Below, piece by piece: positions 35,497 through 42,302 of a stretch of DNA of 64,000 bases (position 1 is the first letter of the stretch; every line of letters starts with the position of its first letter). The stretch covers positions 186,001 through 250,000 of the forward strand of contig JARGPJ010000002.1 in NCBI GenBank assembly GCA_029212615.1, written 5' to 3'. Source of the DNA: Verrucomicrobiales bacterium. Its GTDB lineage: Bacteria > Verrucomicrobiota > Verrucomicrobiia > Verrucomicrobiales > DEV007. Made by a program: the position numbers and the translations under genes. The notes beneath the pieces are model-generated. The model worked only from the letters and a program-made list of their open reading frames with translations, was not told the origin of the DNA and did not search any database.

Positions 35497-36255
35497 TCAC
35501 GAATTTTCCCGGAGACTCGCGAGGGCTGCCTTCAGTTGAAACGCAGTGAGATCCGGAAAATGCTCGCGCAACCTCGCCGCGACCCCGGTGATCTGCGGGC
35601 AGGCAAAACTGGTTCCGGTAAATTGTTGCCAGCCGCCACCCGGTGTCGGGGCGTCGACATAGACGCCGCTCGCTTCAATCTCGGTAACGCGCTCGGGGTG
35701 AAAGCGAAAGCTCAAAGGGTCCTCAAAATAGTCCATGTCCACCCCGATGACTGAGGCAAGACCGGCAGGATAGCCCACCTTATTCCGCTTGTTATCCTTC
35801 GCTGCGACCCAAAGCATCCCCTGATAGTATGCCCTGTCCGCGAGGCGGGCGAGTTGCTCATAGCTCGATTCGGTTCCGAGACTGAGATTGAGAATATCCC
35901 ACTCCTGCTCCACTGCGAATTCCAGCGCGGCAAGCAACTTCGTCGAGGTCGAGCTGTGACTCGCACCGATCACGCGGATACTATGGAGTTCAGCATCAGG
36001 GGCATGTTGATGAATAATATAGGCACAGGCCGTTCCGTGTTCGATGACATCCTCCCCGATCGCCAGGGGAATGATCTCAGGCCGCCCGCGTCTATATTCT
36101 ACGACCTCATAGTTTCCGACAACCTTGCCTCCCAATTCGGGCAAGTCAGAGGCGACCCCGGAATCGAGAATTCCGACTTTTACACCCTTCCCTGTGCCTG
36201 TGGCCAGACATTCGCGAAGGCGTTCCTGATTAACGACTTCGTCAAAGGTCATCAT
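35497..36255 (-). CDS. S8 family (subtilisin-like) peptidase without prodomain
   Basis: A 252-residue serine protease. The triad is D31 (G-I-L-D-S-G-V), H73 (E-H-G-T-A-C-A) and S216 (G-T-S-F-A-C-P); the oxyanion asparagine is in V-A-A-K-D-N. It has neither signal peptide nor prodomain, so it acts in the cytosol and may be made active, as RiPP leader peptidases of this family are. It overlaps the end of the GAF gene by 14 bp, on the same strand as the MNIO-precursor-radical SAM genes. The start is uncertain (36255 or 36252 by ATG; an in-frame start at 36282 overlaps more). Confidence 0.87.
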   Translation of the reverse strand: MMTFDEVVNQERLRECLATGTGKGVKVGILDSGVASDLPELGGKVVGNYEVVEYRRGRPEIIPLAIGEDVIEHGTACAYIIHQHAPDAELHSIRVIGASHSSTSTKLLAALEFAVEQEWDILNLSLGTESSYEQLARLADRAYYQGMLWVAAKDNKRNKVGYPAGLASVIGVDMDYFEDPLSFRFHPERVTEIEASGVYVDAPTPGGGWQQFTGTSFACPQITGVAARLREHFPDLTAFQLKAALASLRENS

Positions 36256-36979
36256 GTCCACTCTCTTCCCCGTCCTCAGCATACTCTTCCAGCAAGTCAG
36301 CCATACGCAAAAGCATTTCCCGCTCGCGATCAGGGAGTGTGAGTGATTTCTCAGCGATCAGAGCAGGGATCCGATATTTCGAAGCGACAGCTCCGGCAGC
36401 CCCAAGATCGCCCGTCTCATCGAGATCAAACTCTCTGACGTGCTCTGCGATTTCGAGCTCTGCGACAGAAGTGCTGAATTCGATTTTCCGGTAAAGCTTC
36501 ATCGCCGTGGCGTAAATCTCCCCGAATCCCTGAGCCGCCTTCAGATCCTGTATCGAAAAAGGTGTCCCCGCAAAATCGCCGGAACGGTTCACAAAGGTAG
36601 CAACGCCGTAGACTCGATCATCATCGACGATGGGAACGGCGAGAAGGTAGTTTGTCTCTATCTGCGCAAGCTGATCCACTCGTGAAACACCGGGGCTGTC
36701 CGGGTTTACTTTTGCCATCGCCTGACGGGAGCTGAAGACATAACCACTGACCGAGCCCGCCACTGAAACAGTGATCCCGGACTCTTCCAAAGTCGGATTC
36801 ATCGAGACCAGAAAGCGAAGCTCAGTCTGATCATCAGAGGGAATTAGAATCGATCCCTCAGACGCGGAAATTGCCTCGCAAGTGTCTTTAACGAGTTGCC
36901 GCAGCATCTCTGCTGCGTCGAGAAGAATCCCGTCGCCGTGCTTTCGAATACGCTGAAGCGCTGTGGCGAAATCAGACAT
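36242..36979 (-). CDS. GAF domain protein
   Basis: A 245-residue cytosolic protein. A GAF domain occupies about residues 25-165, with the G-S-I-L-I-P strand, V-A-G-S-V-S-G-Y-V-F, and N-Y-L-L-A-V-P-I-V-D-D-D-R-V-Y-G-V-A as the conserved core. A helical C-terminal region (about 170-245) contains repeated leucines and acidic residues and may mediate partner contact. No kinase or cyclase output domain is attached. It overlaps the subtilase gene downstream and starts 69 bp after the MNIO stop on the same strand, so it may be part of the peptide operon or an independent sensor. Confidence 0.8.
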   Translation of the reverse strand: MSDFATALQRIRKHGDGILLDAAEMLRQLVKDTCEAISASEGSILIPSDDQTELRFLVSMNPTLEESGITVSVAGSVSGYVFSSRQAMAKVNPDSPGVSRVDQLAQIETNYLLAVPIVDDDRVYGVATFVNRSGDFAGTPFSIQDLKAAQGFGEIYATAMKLYRKIEFSTSVAELEIAEHVREFDLDETGDLGAAGAVASKYRIPALIAEKSLTLPDREREMLLRMADLLEEYAEDGEESGHDDL

Positions 36980-37048
36980 GAAAGGACTAGAACACAGGCG
37001 TCGGAAAATAACACGTCGATTTCATGCTAATTCTCCGCACGCCCGAAA

Positions 37049-38257
37049 CTAAAAGCCCCCCGGCCCGAGCTGATTCGCCCAGGCGGCCCACTCCCGATTG
37101 TTGTATTCTTTTGCGACTTCTTTGTCCTCTTTTTTGAAGTAGTCCCACGCCTCCTCGTATTCGTGAACGAGACGTCCGTCACAATCGATCAGTTTTTGAA
37201 ACCATTCAGGATCACTGAGCTCGTACTTTTTCACCGCTTCAGGCGCATTCTCGAGGAAGGCTGTGCGAAATTCAGAATCAGTGATGCGCCCCATTAAGGC
37301 ACGCTGAAAGCTACGCATTCCGGCAAACAATTCATCCTTCGAATCAGGAGAGACTATCTCGACCTCCTCAAACACCGGTGGAGAAACTTCCGGGGCTTCG
37401 ACGGGACGATAGGAATAAAAAATTTCCCGCGCTTTTCGAATGTCAGCCATGACCGAGTCAAAAGGTTTCAGCTGGCTGTCGCGTTCGAGGATCACATTTC
37501 TTACATTCACCGAGCGTTTCACAGCCTCATCAAACAATGGCCAGACTTCATCCATGACCGGGGCTGAATGACTGTCCTCCCAGCGCCCGTCCGAAAGTTG
37601 ATGGCCACCGGCGAGATGCATTTGCGATACCCGCTCCATTGGAAGACGATCAAAAAATTCGATGGGGTCGTAACCGTGATTCCGTGAATTATTGAACACA
37701 TTGGTGACATCGAGGAGCAAGGTGCAGTCGGTCTCTTCGCAAACGCGGCGAAGAAAGTCCGCTTCACTGAGTGAACCATGCGGTGCCGCAAAGGAGTAAG
37801 TCACGTTTTCAAGAGCGAAAGGCCGACCAATCGCCCGGCGCGCTGCAAAGTAATTTCGTTTCACCCACTCAACCGCAACCTCCTCAAAGGGAATCGCAAG
37901 GAACATCGTGAGATCGTTTCCGTCGACACTGTGGTAGGCAAGGTGCTCACTGAAAATATTCAACCCGTTCTCCTCAATGAATCGACGCGTTCCTTTGAGA
38001 TATACTTCATCGAGTTCGCCAACTGTTCCGATCGAAAGTCGAAGACCGTGGGCGACGCAGGGAAAGCTGGCGAGGGCGTCTCTGAGTAGACGCTCATTCG
38101 GGTCAGCATGAGTGCGGCGTTCGCGAACGATGTAGTCTTCAGTCGAAAGCTCGAGAAGATCGATTTCGTTGCGATGCTGAACGGCTTCGCGGTGGACGTT
38201 AAACCGATACGCAAGACCGACTCCGTAGGGATGCTCGTGATGATTAGGGGAGGACAT
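37049..38257 (-). CDS. DUF692/MNIO family peptide-modifying oxidase with C-terminal extension
   Basis: A 402-residue protein. Residues about 8-280 form the DUF692 TIM barrel, now known as multinuclear non-haem iron-dependent oxidase (MNIO), which modifies cysteine, aspartate or other residues in ribosomal peptides (MbnB and TglH are examples). Candidate metal ligands are H in F-S-E-H-L-A-Y, E in A-L-E-N-V-T-Y, D and N in L-L-D-V-T-N-V-F-N-N, H in Q-M-H-L-A-G-G, and E/D in E-R-D-S-Q-L. Residues 291-402 are an extra domain with D-S-E-F-R-T-A-F-L-E-N-A-P-E-A-V-K-K-Y-E and L-S-D-P-E-W, resembling leader-type (NHLP/Os1348) sequence. It lies downstream of the precursor gene. Confidence 0.87.
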   Translation of the reverse strand: MSSPNHHEHPYGVGLAYRFNVHREAVQHRNEIDLLELSTEDYIVRERRTHADPNERLLRDALASFPCVAHGLRLSIGTVGELDEVYLKGTRRFIEENGLNIFSEHLAYHSVDGNDLTMFLAIPFEEVAVEWVKRNYFAARRAIGRPFALENVTYSFAAPHGSLSEADFLRRVCEETDCTLLLDVTNVFNNSRNHGYDPIEFFDRLPMERVSQMHLAGGHQLSDGRWEDSHSAPVMDEVWPLFDEAVKRSVNVRNVILERDSQLKPFDSVMADIRKAREIFYSYRPVEAPEVSPPVFEEVEIVSPDSKDELFAGMRSFQRALMGRITDSEFRTAFLENAPEAVKKYELSDPEWFQKLIDCDGRLVHEYEEAWDYFKKEDKEVAKEYNNREWAAWANQLGPGGF

Positions 38258-38277
38258 GTCAGGGGATAAGTGAGAGT

Positions 38278-38310
38278 TAACAGGGTTAGCTCACGGAGTC
38301 TACCCTGTTA
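38278..38310 (-). promoter_or_regulatory. Hairpin in the MNIO leader
   Basis: A perfect nine-base stem TAACAGGGT/ACCCTGTTA with a 15-base loop lies 21 bp before the MNIO ATG on its transcript. No Shine-Dalgarno sequence precedes that ATG, so folding could influence translation or RNA processing. Confidence 0.4.
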
Positions 38311-38373
38311 GATGGTCATCATTTTTGCGAAAGCTCATTGAAACGCTCGCAGAAATCATGATCTCCGCATTCC

Positions 38374-38399
38374 CCGGGCAACGCTTTCACGCTGCCCGG
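38374..38399 (-). terminator. Hairpin directly after the precursor gene
   Basis: CCGGGCA and TGCCCGG form a seven-base stem with a twelve-base loop, starting 20 nt after the precursor stop codon on the minus-strand transcript. There is no U-tract. Position suggests a partial terminator or RNase-resistant 3' end that lets precursor mRNA exceed MNIO mRNA. Confidence 0.4.
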
Positions 38400-38419
38400 A
38401 GATCGGAGGTTACAACGGA

Positions 38420-38782
38420 TCAGTGGTGGCAGTGGTTGCGCCAGCAGTTGCGCTGCCAGTGGTTACAGAAGTGGTTGCGACGCCAGCACCAGCCGTGCGC
38501 TTCAACGTCTCCCTCTGCTTCACCTTCAGGGCCGCCTTCGTATCCCCCTTCAAGACCGCCCATGGGAGCGCCGCCTGTGTGGATTTGAATCACGACCTGA
38601 CCGTTTGTGCCGGGGATAGGCATTCCTCCCTGGAGAGGGCCTGGACCGACAGGTCCTTCGGTAGGGCCGACGCCCGCATTACCGAGTTTTTCTTTGATCT
38701 CCTCAGCCGGGATCAGAGCACCTTCAAGTTGCTCGTCTGCGACTTCGTAGAACTTTCCATCACTACTTCTAAGTATAGCCAT
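38420..38782 (-). CDS. Candidate RiPP precursor peptide with Cys/Trp/His-rich core
   Basis: A 120-residue protein with two contrasting parts. The leader (1-33, beginning MAILRSSDGKFYEVADEQ) is acidic and helical, followed by a Gly/Pro-rich linker (34-95). The last 25 residues (96-120) consist mainly of C, W, H, N, R. Cysteines are at 99, 106, 113 and 118; W98, W100, W109, W114 and F105 are aromatic. Aromatic-X-X motifs are W100-R-R, F105-C-N, W109-Q-R and W114-R-N, each ending in R or N, as expected for three-residue cyclophane crosslinks. An AAGGAAAG ribosome-binding site and A-rich leader suggest strong translation. It lies between a radical SAM maturase and an MNIO. Confidence 0.82.
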   Translation of the reverse strand: MAILRSSDGKFYEVADEQLEGALIPAEEIKEKLGNAGVGPTEGPVGPGPLQGGMPIPGTNGQVVIQIHTGGAPMGGLEGGYEGGPEGEAEGDVEAHGWCWRRNHFCNHWQRNCWRNHCHH

Positions 38783-38866
38783 TTTATTTTCTTTCCTTGG
38801 TTTGTTTTTTTTTGTGGTTGTTGGCTCGCCTCGTGAAACAATCAGTCGGCATGGACCAGCAAAGGG

Positions 38867-40153
38867 TTAAACGCCTTCCGGCCTGGGTAGTTCGATAATC
38901 GGTGACTCCCTGTCGTTGATCCCCAGGTCATTCTCGAGGTCCTCAAGAACGATTTTCATGGGCATCTGAATAGTAGAGATGCACTGGTGGGTTTCTACCG
39001 AATCAAAGGTGCCGTTCTCGTAGTATTTATTCGAGGGGGAAGCACCACCGCAGTATTGATAAAATTCACATTGCTCTGAGCACTTCTTGTTGCCCGCTTC
39101 GATGTCGGCGAGGACCTGCTGGAAGGCATCGCTCACGGTGGCATCGAAAAGAGAACCGGTGATGAGACTTCCAAAGTTAAACGTGCCGTATTTCTCAGTG
39201 GGCTGACCGAGCAGTTCCGGTGAAAACATCGAAAAGTTGCCAAAGCAGTCAACGTTGACCATGCCGTAAGGATCTGCTTCCTGATTGTAGTAATCGCCAT
39301 CAGGCCGGTGGCACCAGCCGGGCTCGAGAATATTGCGTTCGGCGTTCTGAAACTCCCGGACATTCAGCGGAAAGCCATCAGCCTTGTTCCGCAGGTAGAA
39401 CTGCTTTAAAAAGGCGAAAATCCTGTCACTACTGTTGGCGGCATCGAGAGAGGATGACTCATTGGCACCCTCGACCTCTTCAATGTTGAATCCAATCCCG
39501 GTAATGTTGTTGTCCCGGTAGAATTCATACATTTCATCAGGGTGATCGACGGAAACATCCGAAATCACAGAGACAACACCAAAGGGAACATTGTTCTTCC
39601 GCAGGCATTCCATGCCTCGCATTGCTTTCTCCCAGGTCCCCTCCCCTTTGCGGGTTTTTCGATGATGATCATGTATGTGCTGAGGCCCATCAATACTGAG
39701 GCCGACTTCGACATTGTGTTCATTGAGAAAATTGCACCACTTATCACTAACCAGGGTGCCGTTCGTTTGCACTGAGTGAATCACAAACTCTTTGGCTCTC
39801 GGATAGCGGTTGATGATTTCGAAAGCCTGCTCATACCACTTAATCGGAACGGCCAGTGGCTCTCCGGCATGCCAGAGGATGCTGAAAGGATTCAGGACCA
39901 ATCCACTTTCCCAGACTTTGTCCATGACCTTCTCCAGCACTCCGAAATCCATGCGCCGCGTATCAGTTCGGTTAGGGAGATAGCAGTAATCGCAGTTAAT
40001 ATTGCAGAAGGGGCTCGGCTGAATCACGAGCAACCCCATCGAGAGTCGCTCCGAGTTTTGGGGAGTCAGCTTGGGGATCGTTCCGGTGACGTGTCCTTCG
40101 GAAACATTCCGTGAGGGAGCAGTGACTGGATTGGCTTCAAGGGTGGTTGTCAT
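38867..40153 (-). CDS. Radical SAM/SPASM peptide maturase, GrrM-like
   Basis: A 428-residue enzyme. The radical SAM cluster motif is C50-N-I-N-C54-D-Y-C57 in V-I-Q-P-S-P-F-C, the form typical of GrrM/OscB cyclophane-forming maturases. The C-terminal SPASM domain has C358, C362, C368 and C391 with Q-Y-C-G-G-A, binding auxiliary iron-sulfur clusters. In characterised relatives these enzymes join an aromatic ring carbon to the beta-carbon of a residue two places on. The precursor follows 84 bp downstream. No Shine-Dalgarno sequence is seen. Assignment to the GrrM subfamily is by motif memory and should be tested; radical SAM/SPASM itself is certain. Confidence 0.9.
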   Translation of the reverse strand: MTTTLEANPVTAPSRNVSEGHVTGTIPKLTPQNSERLSMGLLVIQPSPFCNINCDYCYLPNRTDTRRMDFGVLEKVMDKVWESGLVLNPFSILWHAGEPLAVPIKWYEQAFEIINRYPRAKEFVIHSVQTNGTLVSDKWCNFLNEHNVEVGLSIDGPQHIHDHHRKTRKGEGTWEKAMRGMECLRKNNVPFGVVSVISDVSVDHPDEMYEFYRDNNITGIGFNIEEVEGANESSSLDAANSSDRIFAFLKQFYLRNKADGFPLNVREFQNAERNILEPGWCHRPDGDYYNQEADPYGMVNVDCFGNFSMFSPELLGQPTEKYGTFNFGSLITGSLFDATVSDAFQQVLADIEAGNKKCSEQCEFYQYCGGASPSNKYYENGTFDSVETHQCISTIQMPMKIVLEDLENDLGINDRESPIIELPRPEGV

Positions 40154-40206
40154 GATGCAAGGGAGACGGTTGGAAAATTCAATGTATGAAGTCTTTCTGT
40201 AAAAAG

Positions 40207-40368
40207 TTATGAATTGTTGTTTTGATAGACTTCGAAAGCCTGAGGGCGGAGGTTCTTCTTCTCAGCACGTCGCCGGCGTACGAGGTCGATCCGGTATTGG
40301 AGAGGTTGTCTGGCACGAACGCCGACACGGACAGTGCGAATTCGGAAATCGAGAGTGGAAGCATTCAT
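40207..40368 (-). CDS. Possible small basic protein (53 aa)
   Basis: An ORF of 53 codons on the same strand as, and 53 bp upstream of, the radical SAM gene. It is strongly basic, with eleven or more arginines and an R-R-R-R-A-E-K-K stretch; it begins MNASTLDFRIRTVRV and ends F-E-V-Y-Q-N-N-N-S. All of its leucine codons are CTC, matching the window's preferred usage, but no ribosome-binding site is visible. Its end contains Y-Q-N, an aromatic-X-N pattern, so a second peptide substrate is conceivable; a chance ORF is equally possible. I do not recognise any family. Confidence 0.35.
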   Translation of the reverse strand: MNASTLDFRIRTVRVGVRARQPLQYRIDLVRRRRAEKKNLRPQAFEVYQNNNS

Positions 40369-40477
40369 TGGGAAAGAGTGTGTAGAGTTTTAATCTGGTT
40401 TTCGAGCGCAATCGGGAAAATGAACTGCCACGGTTTTGCTCTTGTAATGTGAGGTAAATCGAATCACGCTCCCCCGA

Positions 40478-40497
40478 GAGACGACCCGGGTCGGCTC
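40478..40497. promoter_or_regulatory. Palindrome upstream of the exporter (candidate operator)
   Basis: CGACCCGGGTCG is a perfect twelve-base palindrome, flanked symmetrically by GAG-A and G-CTC to give a 20 bp imperfect palindrome. It lies 24 bp before the ABC exporter ATG, downstream of a possible -10 (TGTAAT at 40443-40448). This is a plausible repressor site or a leader hairpin. Confidence 0.35.
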
Positions 40498-40520
40498 CTT
40501 ATGCAAAAGGATCTCCAGAC

Positions 40521-42296
40521 ATGTCAAACGAACCGCCCGCCCCTGCTTCAGAATCATCCGGCGAAGAAAGTTTACCTATGGAGGGACCTCCTCCCGGCTT
40601 CGACCTCGATCCAAAGGAAATGCGTAGACATTGCTTTCGCCTCATCCGGGAAGTAATCGGAAGTCTCGGCTGGAAATACAAACTGTGGATCCCTGCCGCC
40701 ATGCTGCTCTCGGCAGTCCACCTCCTTCCTCCCCGCTTTCTTCTTTTCTTTACCGAGCGCACGCAGGCTCTTTCCGAAACCGGCGCCGATGATTTCATCA
40801 AGATGCTGGTAATTTTCGGTGTCGGCGTCGGCATTTGCCAATGGATCGCACTCGTCTTCGACAGCATTCTCAGTGAATGGCTTAGGCTTACCGTGAGTAT
40901 CAGAATGAAGCAGGACGCCGTCGACAGTCTCAGCCGCACCCGCATTGATTCACTCGACTCCGCTCAGCGAGGTGACTGGATGACCCGGCTCTCCAGTGAT
41001 ATCTACAACGCTGAGGAATTCCTCACCGCCTCCCTCCCCGGTCAGATCACAAACGCAACGATGATGATTGGTTCTGCGGCCCTCTTTTTCTACTACTCCG
41101 GGCCGATCGCGTTTATCCCCCTTCTCGCCGCGCTCTTTCTCGGCTGGTTTAATATTGCGGTGCAGCGAAAAATGGGGCCCACTCTCTCACGCGCCCGTAT
41201 GCTTGAAGGCGGCGTCTTTCAGTCGATGATCGAAACCTTCGAAGGGCTGCGGACAATTCGGAGCTATGGAGCCGAAGGCTTCACGAGGCGGAAACTTACC
41301 GGACAACTCAACGATGTCTATGTCACCGGCATGAGCATTACCCGATCGATGGCCCTCCTCATTGGAGTCACTGAATTTGTGGGGCAACTCATCGTAACCG
41401 GGCTACTCACACTGGTGGCGTTTCAAGTGATCGGAGAAACCCTCACCGCGGAGAACGCCCTCGTTTACCCTTTCTATCTGACGCTCTTTCTTGGTGCTGC
41501 GAAAGGACTTGTGGGATCCGCCTACGACTGGAACCGCTTCTTTATCGAAGGGGGACGGCTCGCCTCTCTGCTTTATGACGAGGAAAACAAAGAGGCTGAT
41601 CGTGAAGAACTTTTCGGCGGCTTTGAGTCAGAAACAGCCTCCGTGAAGCGATTTTCCGCAGAGAATGTTTTTATTTCCTATGGTGACAATCCTCCGGTGA
41701 TTCGAAATCAAGGGCTCGAACTCAACCGCGGGGAGATCGTTGCCTTAATGGGAGAATCCGGCTGCGGAAAATCAACGCTGACCGAATCCTTTGCAGGCCT
41801 TCGCCAGGCGAATGAGGGATCATTCACCGCAACGATGAATGACGGGGAACAGCGAAGCTTCGAGCAGGCGCCCCCTTTCCTCGGCGCTTTTGTCGAGCAG
41901 CAACCCTACCTCTTTGTCGGCAGTATCCGCGACAATATCACTCTCGGCCATGAAAGTGTCTCTGACGATGATGTCAGGGCCGCACTTGCAGAAGTCGGTC
42001 TCGCGGAAATTGTTGAACGACGTGGCGGGCTCGATCATGTCCTCACGGACCGGGGGAGAAACATGAGCGTCGGGCAGCAATATCGCCTCGCACTCTGCCG
42101 CGCCCTTGTCTGTGGTCGCCCCTTCCTCCTTATGGATGAACCCTTCGCCGCGCTCGACGTGGAATCGGTCGAACTCGTTGTTAAAGCCATGAAAGAGGAG
42201 CGAGCCGGAGGGACGGGTATTCTCCTCATCACCCACCTGCTTCCCGATGGCCTCGAAGCTGACCGGATCGTCGAGCTCGTGGCACATAGGGATTGA
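40521..42296 (+). CDS. ABC exporter, fused permease and ATPase
   Basis: A 591-residue type IV ABC exporter half-transporter. Six membrane segments lie in residues about 55-340, with an X-loop-like region. The ATPase has Walker A G-E-S-G-C-G-K-S-T, a modified signature M-S-V-G-Q-Q-Y-R-L-A-L-C-R-A-L in place of L-S-G-G-Q, Walker B F-L-L-M-D-E-P-F-A-A-L-D and H-loop I-T-H-L. There is no N-terminal C39 peptidase domain, so it would export rather than trim a peptide. An AAAAGGAT sequence precedes the ATG. Divergent placement beside the maturase makes it the likely exporter of the mature peptide, by inference. Confidence 0.85.
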   Translation: MSNEPPAPASESSGEESLPMEGPPPGFDLDPKEMRRHCFRLIREVIGSLGWKYKLWIPAAMLLSAVHLLPPRFLLFFTERTQALSETGADDFIKMLVIFGVGVGICQWIALVFDSILSEWLRLTVSIRMKQDAVDSLSRTRIDSLDSAQRGDWMTRLSSDIYNAEEFLTASLPGQITNATMMIGSAALFFYYSGPIAFIPLLAALFLGWFNIAVQRKMGPTLSRARMLEGGVFQSMIETFEGLRTIRSYGAEGFTRRKLTGQLNDVYVTGMSITRSMALLIGVTEFVGQLIVTGLLTLVAFQVIGETLTAENALVYPFYLTLFLGAAKGLVGSAYDWNRFFIEGGRLASLLYDEENKEADREELFGGFESETASVKRFSAENVFISYGDNPPVIRNQGLELNRGEIVALMGESGCGKSTLTESFAGLRQANEGSFTATMNDGEQRSFEQAPPFLGAFVEQQPYLFVGSIRDNITLGHESVSDDDVRAALAEVGLAEIVERRGGLDHVLTDRGRNMSVGQQYRLALCRALVCGRPFLLMDEPFAALDVESVELVVKAMKEERAGGTGILLITHLLPDGLEADRIVELVAHRD

Positions 42297-42302
42297 TCCC
42301 CC

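Larger units (their letters stand above)
40154..40520. other. Divergent intergenic region of the peptide locus (367 bp)
   Basis: This gap separates the minus-strand radical SAM gene from the plus-strand exporter. It holds a possible 53-codon ORF (40207-40368, minus), a palindrome (40478-40497), and a candidate plus-strand -10 (TGTAAT, 40443-40448) with a weak -35 (ATGAAC, 40420-40425). I see no clear minus-strand promoter. Confidence 0.5.

Noticed and set aside
40521-42296. Exporter with C39 leader-peptidase domain
   Set aside because: The N-terminus is polar then membrane helices; the C39 Cys/His motif is absent.
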